A DNA stretch of 64,000 nucleotides, from positions 1,798,001-1,862,000 of the forward strand of contig KN832870.1 of assembly GCA_000827325.1 (NCBI GenBank), read 5' to 3'. The position numbers were made by a program, and so were the translations under genes. Origin of the DNA: Oidiodendron maius Zn (taxonomy: Eukaryota; Ascomycota; Leotiomycetes; Myxotrichaceae). This document shows positions 22,803 to 33,189 of the stretch, in pieces (the stretch's first letter is position 1; the number at the start of each line of letters is the position of its first letter). The notes beneath the pieces are model-generated. The model saw only the letters and a program-made list of their open reading frames with translations, had not been told where the DNA came from and ran no database searches.

Positions 22803-24695
22803 CTAAATCAGGGCCTGGCCCCTGAACATTCCTTCCTTTACCTCTGCTACCACGTCTCTTCTATCATTCTTCCCCACAAGGACGATACCCCGTCCTCGCC
22901 TCCCCATTCTCCCTGTCCTTCCCAGTCGGTGAATGAAATCTATTGTAGAGTGCGGCACATCGTACAGAATGACATTACGTACGGCTAGCGTGTCGATGCC
23001 TCTAGAACCCAAATCCGTGGTTACTAAGACTTTCATGTTGGGCAATTGCCGCTTCACTCCAGGTGAAGGCTGCCCAAATGGTAGGTAGTTAGGCTGGTTA
23101 TCAGCAAGAGTGCCTGGGTGATCTTCTTTTGGACCCAGGAGAGGTTCAGATGACGTAAATGAAGCCAACATCTCGGACTGTCGCTGCTCTGGAGTATCCC
23201 TACTCAAGGCAATTGCGTCAACCCCTTTTGCGACCAGATAATCGGCCACCTCCTGTGCTTTCTCGCGCTCATTGACAAAGACCAATACGCGCTTTACATC
23301 CATCTGGCCCTTCACAGGACCGTCATGATCTGCGGCGGCCTTACCAATGGACCAGATTTGATCGGCACATGCGAGATTCTTATTCCCTTGATATGGAGTC
23401 CTCTCCACATCCACAACACCAAGTTGGACACGTCTAGGAATAGCGTGCAAATTCGGTGTTGTGAGACGCCGGATATCAGGGAATCGCTTGTGCATGAAAG
23501 AGTCCATACTTCGGGGTATTGTCGCGGAGCAGAGAACGAGCTGCTTTAAAGATGGCGTGGCGCGATCAACGATAGCTTGAGTCAATGGAGAAAAGCCGCG
23601 GTCTAAAAGCGAGTCTGCCTCATCAACGATGAGATGGGTGACGCGAGAAAGGATGTTCGGATCCGCGTCGGCGATAGAGGAGAGTAGATGGGGCGTGGAT
23701 ACTATGATATCTATGCCTCTAGGAGAAAACAACCGATTGCGAATAACTTTACCACTAAAAGAAGAAGATAGCTTAGCGGAGCGGAACTTGACCGTATGTG
23801 AAAATGACTTCACAAGATTGCCGACTTGCTCTACCAATTCCGCCGTTGGCACGAGAATGATAGCCCGCGGCCGTCCCGTTGTAGGATGTGGCAGATCCGA
23901 CACTGGCGGCGCTACAACACCAGACTCCTTCTGGCGCAACTTCTCTTCCTCTAGTTCCTTCTCGTAGGCGGCAACGTCGGCATCAGCAGCTTCGGCGAGC
24001 TTGACTGCATTTATGGTTGGGATCAAATATGATAGAGTCTTTCCGGAGCCAGTTTCCGCCGCAATAAGAAAGTCCCCTCGTGCGACGCCGACTTCTTTAC
24101 TTTTAGCTCTTCCCTTGGCCGTTTCAGATCCTAAAAGAGCGGGTATTGCAATTCTTTGCACTGGTGTAGGGCGAATATCTGCCATGCCTTGCAACGCCTG
24201 TGTAGATATCGAGCTTTGCACCACCGGGAGTAGTTTGAATTGTTCGAATGAGTCGATGGCCGCAATTCGTTCCTTAACCTGGCTTCGCTGGGCATATGAC
24301 ACAGCTGCTAGAGAGCGCTGCATTTTGAGTGCCTTGAATCCTTTGGGACCTCTTACATCTTCTCGACTTCTGCGATTATCAGCTCGCTTTTCCTGTTGTC
24401 CCGCAGGTCGCTCTGGAACTCCTCGTATCTTCGCTTCTTTGAGATTCATTCCTCCAAACGGTCCATCTTGCCTTCTCCTTCTTGATGAAACCGTATCTAT
24501 TTGCTTCGGTCTGGATCTGGCTACATCATTTGCTCCTGCAAGGCTCATTCGCGCCGGCCGAATGCTAACCCTCGTTGGATGTTGTTTCACACTCAGAGCT
24601 GCCACAGCCTGCCATTGTCGGATCGATGTATGCCGGGCTTGTCGAGCCGCTCTGAACGAACAGAGCAGACAAGCGGAAGTCTTTGGTCGAAGCAT
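22803..24695 (-). CDS. mrh4: mitochondrial DEAD-box RNA helicase Mrh4
   Basis: A single exon of 630 residues. The N-terminus is Arg/Ala/Ser-rich without acidic residues for the first 50 positions, as in a mitochondrial presequence. Helicase motifs are in order: a Q-motif region (ADIRPTPVQ, 172-180), motif I AETGSGKT (213-220), motif Ia PTAELVEQ, motif II VDEADSLLD, motif III CSATIP, motif V TTDLGSRGID and motif VI HRLGRTGRMGRRG. The spacing, the presequence and the FKLLPVVQSSI segment are those of Mrh4, which takes part in assembly of the large mitoribosomal subunit. It is transcribed divergently from NOC3. Confidence 0.93.
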   Translation of the reverse strand: MLRPKTSACLLCSFRAARQARHTSIRQWQAVAALSVKQHPTRVSIRPARMSLAGANDVARSRPKQIDTVSSRRRRQDGPFGGMNLKEAKIRGVPERPAGQQEKRADNRRSREDVRGPKGFKALKMQRSLAAVSYAQRSQVKERIAAIDSFEQFKLLPVVQSSISTQALQGMADIRPTPVQRIAIPALLGSETAKGRAKSKEVGVARGDFLIAAETGSGKTLSYLIPTINAVKLAEAADADVAAYEKELEEEKLRQKESGVVAPPVSDLPHPTTGRPRAIILVPTAELVEQVGNLVKSFSHTVKFRSAKLSSSFSGKVIRNRLFSPRGIDIIVSTPHLLSSIADADPNILSRVTHLIVDEADSLLDRGFSPLTQAIVDRATPSLKQLVLCSATIPRSMDSFMHKRFPDIRRLTTPNLHAIPRRVQLGVVDVERTPYQGNKNLACADQIWSIGKAAADHDGPVKGQMDVKRVLVFVNEREKAQEVADYLVAKGVDAIALSRDTPEQRQSEMLASFTSSEPLLGPKEDHPGTLADNQPNYLPFGQPSPGVKRQLPNMKVLVTTDLGSRGIDTLAVRNVILYDVPHSTIDFIHRLGRTGRMGRRGRGIVLVGKNDRRDVVAEVKEGMFRGQALI

Positions 24696-25118
24696 AGATA
24701 TTGCTGATGTGTTGTCTGTCGCAATGCTCCTTGGGGTGCTTGGTTGAATAATTTTGTCTGGAAATTATTCTATCTTCATGTGGGAGAACATTTTTCCGGT
24801 CCGACTTGTGACACTACTCTGTCCGCCAATTTAATCCACACCCTTTTGAGAGTTCTCTTGCAATTAATATTTCATCTGCCTTGGAAAATTTTGTACATTT
24901 TGTAATATAACTAGTCATAAGATTTTGAATTTTACGTTTGGGGCAGCATGCTTCACTGATAATTACAAGTTAGGTCCCGTATACTTTCCAAGCCCGTAGT
25001 TAGATGGCGAAATTTTTAGTGGGGGAAGTTTTCGCTAGACGGAAACTTTTCTGGCAGATAAGGTCCTTTTCAGAACTTATATCGCAATCTTCGATCAACT
25101 ATACTCGACAACCTAGAG
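24696..25118. promoter_or_regulatory. divergent promoter between mrh4 and noc3
   Basis: 423 bp separate the two start codons, so both genes share this upstream region. Both products work in ribosome assembly (mitochondrial and nucleolar), so co-regulation is plausible but inferred. No specific operator is recognised. Confidence 0.5.
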
Positions 25119-27158
25119 ATGGGTAGCGTACCTGCTGTCAAGAGACGGAAGCTGACGCCTCTCGCAACGGACGGAGAAGAGTTAGCCGTTTCTACTCTCG
25201 AAGCAGTACCCAACACGAATTCCTTTTTCAAACACGCGTCTAGCTGGAATCTAGAACAAGACTACGAGATACGGCCACGAAAAGGGAAAAACAAAGAGAA
25301 AGAGAGCACTCGACTGCCAATAATAACATCAGAGGGGCGAATTCAGCAAGTTGACGAACCAGAAGAGAACCAAGAGGAACGGAACGACTTGGAATGGCTT
25401 GAGGCCCAACAATCCGGCGAGGAAATTGTAGAGGAAATTCAGAAGCCCACAATACCAGTGCGAGAACAGATCTTGGAGGCAAAGGAAGAATTAGCACGCA
25501 TTGCATTATTGCTCAATGAGGAACCGGAAGAGAACACTGGTGCCTTCAAAACTCTGGCACAATTTACCCAATCGCCCAATTCAATAATTAAGAAGCTCGG
25601 CATGGTAACACAGTTAGCAGTCTACAAAGATGTCATCCCGGGATATCGAATACGGCCATTGTCGGACGATGATATGGAAGCAAAAGTGTCCAAGGAGGTA
25701 CGGAAACTACGAGCCTATGAACAGGCGCTTGTTGGAAGCTATCAGGATTATATTCGAGAATTGTCAAAACTTGCACAATCTGGTAGAGGAACACATCCAG
25801 AAGCCAGCACAAGCCTTAGCAGCGTCGCAATTAACTGTGCATGCACCCTGTTAACTTCGGTGCCACACTTCAACTTCAGGGGTGAATTGCTAAAGATCTT
25901 AGTTGGAAAGCTGAGTACAAGGAAGGTTGATGACGACTTTAACAAATGCCGTGAGACGATTGAAACATTATTTCGCAACGACGAAGACGGAACGCCATCT
26001 CTGGATGCCGTGGCATTGCTCACGAAAATGATGAAGGGAAGAGGCTTTCGAGTAGATGAAAGTGTGTTGAATACATTCTTGCATTTGAGATTACTGTCAG
26101 AATTCTCTTGGAAGGCCTCGACGAATCATGTTGATAAACGTAGCATGGAAAATGGTGATAATGCGAAAGCTAAGCAGAAGAAGGTCTTTCTGACGAAGAA
26201 AGAAAGAAAATTATCGAGAGAGCGCAAGGTAGTTGAAAAGGAGATGAAACAGGCAGATGCTTCAGTGAGCCATGAAGAACGAGATAGGATGCAAGCAGAA
26301 ACTCTGAAATTGGTCTTCGTCACGTACTTCCGCATCCTGAAGATGCGCTCCCCAACTCTAATAGGAGCCGTCTTGGAAGGCTTGGCAGGTTACGCACATC
26401 TCATCAACCAAGATTTCTTCGGTGATCTTCTTGAGGCTTTGAAAGATCTCATTGGCCATGCTGAAATGGAAGACGACGTGGAGGAAATGGAGCACGCAGA
26501 GGATGGCGACGTTGAAACGACGCGAAATCTCACTCGAGAGGCACTACTTTGCATTATCACGGCATTTGCTCTACTTGAAGGCCAGGATGCACACAAGGCA
26601 AAAGCAACGCTCAGTTTAGATCTGAGCTTCTTTATAACGCACCTCTACCGGAATCTATATGCTCTGTCTCTTAATCCAGATATCGAGCTCAGCGCCAAAT
26701 CGCTCCATCTTCCCGACCCCAACGACCCACATCCGCCACCAGCTATTACAACTGCCGATAACAAAATTAATCTGCAAACGACTACGGTACTTCTCCTACG
26801 ATCCCTCAGCTCCGTGCTACTGCCCCCACTTGCGCAGCGTGCCGTACCTCCACTTCGGATCGCAGCATTCACAAAGCAACTTTTGACATCTTCACTCCAT
26901 CTGCCAGAAAAATCATGCATGGCTGTAATGGGACTCCTTGGCAAAGTGACCAAAACGCATGAGAAAAAAATTGCTGCTTTGTGGAATACTGAAGAGAGAC
27001 GGGGCGACGGAACTTTTGATCCTCTCGGTGGTGAAGTAGAAGGAAGCAATCCTTTTGCGAGTACGATTTGGGAGGGGGAGATATTGAGGAAGCATTTTTG
27101 CCCGGCTGTTAGGGATGGTGTGAAGACAATAGAGAAGAATATCTTAGGTCTCAGATAA
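25119..27158 (+). CDS. noc3: nucleolar complex-associated protein 3 (Noc3)
   Basis: A single exon of 679 residues. The N-terminal 110 residues are charged and disordered with the basic motif KRRKL. The Noc3 domain follows (residues about 115-210: EAKEELARIALLLNEEPEEN, LAVYKDVIPGYRIRPL, EVRKLRAYEQALVGSYQDYI), with a basic insert (KKVFLTKKERKLSRERK) in the middle. The C-terminal CBF/Mak21-type helical region ends FNPLGG-like as FDPLGGEVEGSNPFASTIWE. Noc3 with Noc2 escorts pre-60S particles out of the nucleolus and also takes part in replication licensing in yeast. Length agrees with the family. Confidence 0.94.
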   Translation: MGSVPAVKRRKLTPLATDGEELAVSTLEAVPNTNSFFKHASSWNLEQDYEIRPRKGKNKEKESTRLPIITSEGRIQQVDEPEENQEERNDLEWLEAQQSGEEIVEEIQKPTIPVREQILEAKEELARIALLLNEEPEENTGAFKTLAQFTQSPNSIIKKLGMVTQLAVYKDVIPGYRIRPLSDDDMEAKVSKEVRKLRAYEQALVGSYQDYIRELSKLAQSGRGTHPEASTSLSSVAINCACTLLTSVPHFNFRGELLKILVGKLSTRKVDDDFNKCRETIETLFRNDEDGTPSLDAVALLTKMMKGRGFRVDESVLNTFLHLRLLSEFSWKASTNHVDKRSMENGDNAKAKQKKVFLTKKERKLSRERKVVEKEMKQADASVSHEERDRMQAETLKLVFVTYFRILKMRSPTLIGAVLEGLAGYAHLINQDFFGDLLEALKDLIGHAEMEDDVEEMEHAEDGDVETTRNLTREALLCIITAFALLEGQDAHKAKATLSLDLSFFITHLYRNLYALSLNPDIELSAKSLHLPDPNDPHPPPAITTADNKINLQTTTVLLLRSLSSVLLPPLAQRAVPPLRIAAFTKQLLTSSLHLPEKSCMAVMGLLGKVTKTHEKKIAALWNTEERRGDGTFDPLGGEVEGSNPFASTIWEGEILRKHFCPAVRDGVKTIEKNILGLR

Positions 27159-27429
27159 GGCAAATAGATCCTATCATTTGAAACTTCATGAAGGTCAGCC
27201 CGAAGACCAGTTTGCATTCGAAATAAGCAAGCTATGATGCGCTTTTTACATCACCGTACAATCATACTATTCTCCTTCTTCCTGGAGTTATGTGCATGAG
27301 CTACACAATATTTTAGCCAGCAATATATCGGACAGACAAGTTGCAATTTCCATGGCGAAGTCTTTGCATGTCCCATATCAATGCGCAATCGACTTCCTGT
27401 CATCTTGAAGGAGACAGCAGTCGACCTCT

Positions 27430-27901
27430 TCAAGATTGACTCGACCCATCCCGAAGTAAGGACTTAGCAGTAATCACCACGATATCTCCTTCATGCACGT
27501 GGGTTACCTTTAGCAACTGAGCCGCAAATTGCTTGTCATGTGTTCCTTGCTTTTTCCAGTCCAAGCTGGTTGCAGCGGCGAGCATGATTGACAAGCTATT
27601 CACGATTACGCCTGCAACTTTAAGCGCTTCAGACGGTTAGCTTGATACCAAAGCTTGGCTGGATTAGATTCTATACCGTTCTGCGCTTTCTCCTGTTCGG
27701 GGCTGAAAGTTGAAATGGAAGTGAGAACAAGAGACGCTGCCGAAAGCACAATGGACAGGAAGACAGATGAGCGCTTCCAGAATTGCGCGGTCATGTACCA
27801 GGGTCCCTGAATGCGATTAGTAATTACTCTAATGTGTCTGCCGTGTGCGCAGCAACATAAACTCTTACGATCTGAAGGTGGTTCGAAATGACCGTGGTCA
27901 T
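27430..27901 (-). CDS. small hydrophobic protein, three exons
   Basis: Exons 27901-27869, 27806-27677 and 27617-27430 join in phase to 116 residues. Introns are 62 and 59 nt with GTAAGA/CAG and GTATAG/AAG borders. Two hydrophobic segments are seen: SVFLSIVLSAASLVLTSIS (about 26-44) and VAGVIVNSLSIMLAAATSL (about 54-72). They are joined by a short charged linker, and a hydrophilic tail carries HVHEGDIVVI. It would be a two-span membrane protein. I do not recognise the family. The initiator is uncertain: the upstream frame is open for about 80 nt before a TAA. Confidence 0.5.
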
Positions 27902-28493
27902 GGCTCCTAAGAGAAGTGTCTCGGTTTTGAAACTTTGTAGGGCGCAGAGTGACCTTTCTACAGGTATTACGTCGATCGGCCTTTAGGCGTATTGTTTTAG
28001 ATGAATACGCATTAGAAATTTGAATGATTTGAGGTCGAAAATTCGAGGTGGACTTTGTATAGATGCGATTATATTCGCTGGTAGACGAGGAATTCGCGGC
28101 GAAATTCAGGTTTCAGAATTGACCACGCGAATTCCTACCAAGACAATGCTTGGCAACAACGCCACCAAATATGGCAAGGGCCTTCCTTCGCTTCACATTC
28201 CATAAACAATGTCCCATCTAGATTTGAACTGCATATGATCACGTGTGTCCATGTGTTTTTTTTTTTTTTTAATATCTAGACTCCGTTATCTTGCAGCAGG
28301 CCGAATCTCAAACGGGTAAGCACTTCCGTGGAGATCCTCTTTAGGCGCCGGAAGTTATATATATAGCAGCCCTATCCAAGGCAACCTCCCAACTATGAGT
28401 CGTCACCGAAAAGTCTTTCGAGATGCTGTTGGATAAGCAAGAATTATTTCGCAGCAAAATTAACCTCGCTCTAGATCCCCTCCAGTAACCGAT
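27902..28493. other. intergenic
   Basis: It holds a poly-T run of 14 at about 28257-28270 and an AT-rich stretch. No gene is supported. Confidence 0.35.
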
Positions 28494-29271
28494 ATGTTGA
28501 CCAACTCGAGACTCGATATGGTGCTGATCCCATGGGATCCTGAATCTCCGGAGCAGGTCGAGAGGCTCTACCAACAACGTGTTGCGTGTGGCTGGTATGA
28601 GAATGATGTGGAATCATGGCGAGATCGCCAACGATCTGGGGCCATTGCTCTTCAATGGATGGTAACTTTTTTAATTGAAAGCATTATAAGTAAATCTAAT
28701 CGTCTCCAGGTTCTAGGAGACTTATATCCTTCAAAGGAAGGGAAGTTAAGTGAACATGCGAAGATATGGCCCTTGGAGGCGAGACCTCTATCAGATACGG
28801 CAACTTCTTTGGGTGGAATTTCGAGGACTGCTGATCCAACGAGAAGATTCCTTCCTGTGGGCCATATCTCCTTAAACGCAGACGGCGAGGACTTTGTCCT
28901 AGAAGGATCTTATAAAATTGCATACTTCTACGTATCAACTGCATTGCAAGGCGGGGGTCTCGGTCGCGCGGCTATGGATGCTGTGGAAAGCATGGCTGCC
29001 AGCCAACCGCTTTGTGCGAAGTTACTTTGGCTTTCTACCACTTCTAATGTTCAACAAGACCCACCACCGGCCGCGGATAAGGCATCCGTAAGTGAGATCC
29101 GGTAAGAAATAGGTTCTTGTTAACACTCTAAAATAGATGTCTACGCAAAGTTGGTACGCGAGAAGGGGTTACGATGTCTTTCAGGATGTACCGCGGAAAT
29201 GGCAAAGGCTTGATTCTGACGGAGTCGTCCGGTGGACAGATGCCGTTTATATGAGAAAATATATTACTTGA
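28494..29271 (+). CDS. GNAT-family N-acetyltransferase
   Basis: Three exons (28494-28661, 28710-29087, 29137-29271) give 226 residues. The acetyl-CoA binding signature is seen as YFYVSTALQGGGLGRAAMDA (QGGGLG at 136-141), preceded by VGHISL and followed by a SMSTQSWYARRGYDVFQ-type C-terminal motif with W and GY as in the family. Intron 1 is 48 nt and has no stop in frame, so the unspliced form would only insert 16 residues. Intron 2 is 49 nt. The substrate is unknown. It is the last gene before the accessory island. Confidence 0.85.
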
Positions 29272-29744
29272 TATCATCTGGGTTGGGATGATAATGGTGA
29301 TTCAGAGCTCTTGGGATCAACCATAAACGGAACGCGGTGTTTTGTTTATATATCTTTACAATAGAAACAGCTTCTGAGTTTCATAAATTCAACATTGGAA
29401 TGTCAAAAACCATCTCGCTTCTAGAAGAGTGCAGCCAAATATTTACTTTACTGTTCCGGGTTTGGCTGGATTCCTGCACTGAAATCGGTCAGCATTAACG
29501 ACATTGTCCACTGGAACCAAGAGAGTGTAGATCAAAATATCAAGATTATAAGAAGACGCCACCCAAGCAATTCCACTGAAAGGTGTGTTAGGAGGTCAAT
29601 TATTTGTAAATTGCAGATAATATCTTGACTTAAGAGCTTATTATAAGCTTAGTACAGTGCAAATAAGATGGTAAAAAAAATTAAACTTAGTCGTACTGAG
29701 CTGGGAGTTTATTAGAGACTAAAGGACAAGAGTTCTGACCGTAC
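29272..29744. other. intergenic at the left edge of the accessory island
   Basis: AT-rich, with no coding sequence recognised. Confidence 0.35.
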
Positions 29745-29829
29745 TGTTGGCACTTACGATCGAACTCAGAACCATCTCGGGTCATATGCTCAGCGATGTG
29801 AACGAGATATCATAACCATTAGACCATAC
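29745..29829 (-). tRNA. degenerate, intron-bearing tRNA-like sequence (Val, CAC?)
   Basis: On the minus strand it has an A box (TGGTCTAATGG) and a B-box-like GAGTTCGATCG. It can also form an anticodon stem ATCTCG/CGAGAT, with TTCAC in the loop and about 15 extra bases that would be an intron. The acceptor and T stems do not pair well, so it is probably a decayed tRNA or tRNA-derived remnant. Its 5' end abuts the repeated block at 29811. Confidence 0.35.
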
Positions 29830-30423
29830 GACTTTCGCGACGCGATTAATATTCCGACGCCCGTATCCCGCTATTTAAATCTCCAACTCCCATTTTCCCA
29901 CTGCGCCCGTGAAATTTCCTCTACCACTCCCAACCACCACGACATTATCGTCACCTCTCACATCTAAATCCCCTTTTCGCGAGTTCGCTTTCCCGATCCT
30001 CGTCGTGCGCATCCCTCTCTCGTTATCCCGTATCGTCATGCTCCATGGATCGAGCCGGGCGCTCTATACATAGGGCGATACATAGAGCGCCCGGCTGGAG
30101 AAAAACCGTGTTCTCATTGTCGTTTTACCGTATTCCCAAAACCCGTCGTTCGCGTACGTATATTTTTTTCTGGGATACCTTCAGCCCACGCTACAGAAAC
30201 TAGTAGAATAGTAGAATAAGGATTAAACCTAAGGCAAGTGCCTACTATATATTTTGGTCCTTAAAAATTTTCGATCTCTGGTTTCTGGCGTGCTACATTG
30301 CAGATAGCGAGGTATAACTCATTTCTTAACATTGTTGCTGCTCCTCTGAAATTTTTGCGGATTCTAAGCATCCCAACATTGGCTTTCGGTGCTTAGAGAC
30401 ACGGAGTACAGTACGCGCCGCGG
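29811..30423 (+). repeat. shared upstream block, copy 1 (left end of the island)
   Basis: This 613-bp block recurs, diverged and inverted, at 55453-56031, and partly at 49482-49925. Shared landmarks in order are TAACCATTAGAC, TAATATTCCGAC, the ACGACATT region, TCCCGTAT, a GC-rich hairpin, ACCGTGTTC, GGCAAGTGCCT, and ACGGAGTACAGTACGCGCCGCGG at its end (cited here only as a landmark position near 30401-30423). It ends about 185 bp before the start codon of the DUF3435 gene. It is either the transposon end or the promoter and 5' leader, or both. Confidence 0.8.
30053..30096 (+). promoter_or_regulatory. conserved 15-bp-stem hairpin in block copy 1
   Basis: Two arms of 15 bp (30053-30067 and 30082-30096) are perfect inverted repeats (AGCCGGGCGCTCTAT), separated by 14 bp. 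The matching hairpin at 55775-55806 keeps its pairing despite sequence changes, including compensatory ones. This suggests selection on structure, in RNA or as a recombinase site. Confidence 0.6.
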
Positions 30424-30607
30424 ATCTCAAAGTCAGCGTTGCAGATTTTACTCTCCCTCCTCTGCCCTCCCTCATCCCCAACCCCAATCCTATATCGTCC
30501 CCTATCATCACTGTCGTCGTTATCATTCTTATCACTGTTACCGCTATCATTTTTATTGCTATTATCGCGATCACCGCTATTATCGCGATCATTTTCTGTT
30601 TTACACT

Positions 30608-33027
30608 ATGGATGCCCTCCTGGCTAAACGCGAGGCCCTTAGAGCAAGACGTCTAAACCCAGTGGATGCATTCTCCTATATAGAGAAATTGGCGGCCCCA
30701 TCGGCACGTCAGTACACCGACCAGCTGAGTCTCTGGGAGTTGTAGGTTCCCTCCTTGCCCCGGTTGCTCTACTCTGCTCTGTATACAAGCTTACTCTTGT
30801 CGCTCTAGGTTCACGGCTAGGTTACCTGAGCCCGACGCCGTCCCTGATCTAGATAACCTCCAGCTTTTTGCTTGGCTATGTGCCACGATGAGTAAAGGCA
30901 GGCTAGCTGAGCACTCAGACGTCAAGACGCTATGCTTCAACCTAGAACGGTTTGCGTCTATCTATAACAAGAGCCACCGGTATCATATTTCGAAGGATGA
31001 TATTAAAGAAACTAAGAGCGTATAGTAGCCTAGCCTAGGCGATGTTTTATAACGCTGACTCTTGATAGTATATTAGGACCGATCTAGCCCAAGAACTTGG
31101 ACTTCAGGACCTAGAGCGAGACAAAGAATATGCTGACTGGGAGGATATTAAAATCATGGTCCGGTACATGATAGCTGAGGACCCACACGCCTATAATAAT
31201 AATCGATTCCGAGCCCAGCTTGTACTCATCTACCTGCTTGTCTCTGAGAGTGGAGAGCGGCCAGGGGCTATTGTACGGTCGGAGAGCTATCGCAAGGAAG
31301 AGGTAGCGATATGCTACGGGGTATAGTCTTCTATACCGTATGCTCTTGACTCGGACTGACTAGTGCTCTTAGGATATTGAGCTCTTTTTACGGCCTGCAT
31401 CGAGCTCCGGTGTTTGTAGCCCTCAATTTAAGCTGCAGATAACATATAATAACCGCAAGAACGAGCGTAAGACCAAGGACAAGTATGTTAGGTGAGGGCG
31501 CTAGTGTAACTTTATAGCTAACGAGATCCCTTATAGGCTAGTTGTAACATATTACCAGCGGACCGACCTTGCCCATTGTGTGATCGCGTGGTTTCTTGCT
31601 CTTGCTTTCTTAGATGATGCGTTTGATGGCGGGATAACGTCTCCTTCAGATCTGTTTAATAGACATAACCCAGGGCCGGGCGAGACGCGGATCCACTTTA
31701 AGAGAGATAAGCTACAGATACCAATATTGCGAAGAATGCGCTCTCGCGGCAGCACCGAGCTCTCACCCAACCTTCCATGGAGCTGCAGTGGAGTGACATC
31801 CGAGTCCCAGCGAGTGGTGAGCGAGGCCGGCTTCGAGCAGCGATTTACATTCTATAATGTACGCAGAACAATGGGTAATATGCTAGAGGACGGTAAGTTC
31901 TTCATCCTATCGGCCTGCTTGATCCGTCTAATTGTATGGTAGGCAAGGTCTCGGCGGCCCGGAGGAAGAAGCTCATGGGCCATAGTGGCGAATCAGATAC
32001 CGTCTTCCGGAAATACTACGAATCGAAACACATGCTAGTCGATACAGGGAACATCTTCCGCAAAGAAAAGCCGCGACCAGAGAAGACGGAAGTACTCAGT
32101 ATGCATCTACGGAGGGATCCAGACGTTCCAGACGTGCCAGACTCCCTCTTAAACCAGGCCCTCGATAATGACGAAGAATTAAGGAGCCTAGTCAGGGCTA
32201 GATACGAGTTACAGACTCAACTAGACCAAATAAAGGGCGATCCAGAACAGGGATATAATAAGGTTACAGTGAACGCTGCCCTCGAATACGTGCGTCGAGC
32301 CGTAACAAAGCGGCGGAAGTTTTTGAAAAATAATACAAGAGAAGATTTTCGGAAGGAATATTTCAAGAACCCGGAATATATCCGCTCTCAATATCCCTCT
32401 GTACGTCCGCCCGAGCGGGACTATAGATCTGAACTAGTCAGTGCTCTATACCCAGAAAGAGTATCAGAGGGATCGGCTTTGGTGGCTATCGAGGCAATTA
32501 TCGCACACTGCAGATCTGTAAGAAGAGGTCCAAAAAAAGGGTACCACAAGCTGCCCCATCCCGTTGATTCTTCCCTGCCTACATCTTCAGAAGCGGAGCA
32601 AGACACAAGCATGCCCGTTAAGCGGAAGTTTACTGCAGAAGACACACAGTACCTTGTACATCTGAGAAAAAATCTAAGATGCCCCTGGGCACAAGTTCAA
32701 GCCAAGTTTCCTGGTTGGTCGATATATACACTGCGACGTCATTTTAGAACGGCTGTATCTTCCCCCAGGTTAGACAACGGATTAGAAGCCGGGCAGAAAT
32801 GCCTAGTACAGATTCCTGATTCTTCAGATTGTATAACGAAAAATCATTTACCTGGCACCTTTGAGCAGCAGCAGAACCCGAAAAAGCGACCGCATTCTGC
32901 CTCTAGTTCTCCACCGCCTGCAAAACAGCGTAAGACGGGCCCCGACCGACCCGGCAGTCCAGCAATTATTATTGCAAGAGCAGTTTACAATGTAGAATTA
33001 GGTAGAGAGGAGTGGGTGGATGTATAA
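30608..33027 (+). CDS. DUF3435 tyrosine recombinase (Starship captain-like)
   Basis: Six exons (30608-30741, 30809-31019, 31069-31320, 31373-31482, 31537-31892, 31943-33027) join in phase to 715 residues. Catalytic positions of a tyrosine recombinase are all present: Arg in SGERPGAIVRSES (Arg179), the YNVRRTMGN box (Tyr342/Arg345-346), His in LMGHSGESD (His368) and the nucleophile in FRKYYESKH (Tyr379 or 380). The sequence after it (DTGNIFRKE, RRDPDVP) is typical of DUF3435. A Myb/SANT-like segment (FTAEDTQYLVHLRKNLRCPW) and a basic NLS-like stretch (KKRPHS, KQRKTG) lie near the C-terminus. DUF3435 proteins move Starship transposons and sit at their 5' end facing inward, as here. No stop, frameshift or RIP damage is visible, in contrast to its neighbours. 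Confidence 0.88.
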
Positions 33028-33189
33028 CGACAATTGACCCTGATCTATATTATTATTATTTGTCCTCCGCAATGGCTAAGCCGCGGTACTTCTACACAAT
33101 AATATCCTATATACAAAGGCTAACGCAACCTCTCGGAAGAATCCTCACTGATATGCATACCCCCCTTGTAATACAGGCAAATAATCGGG

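Noticed and set aside
24001-24747. 248-codon plus-strand frame
   Set aside because: Antisense to the well-supported mrh4 gene, with no domain.
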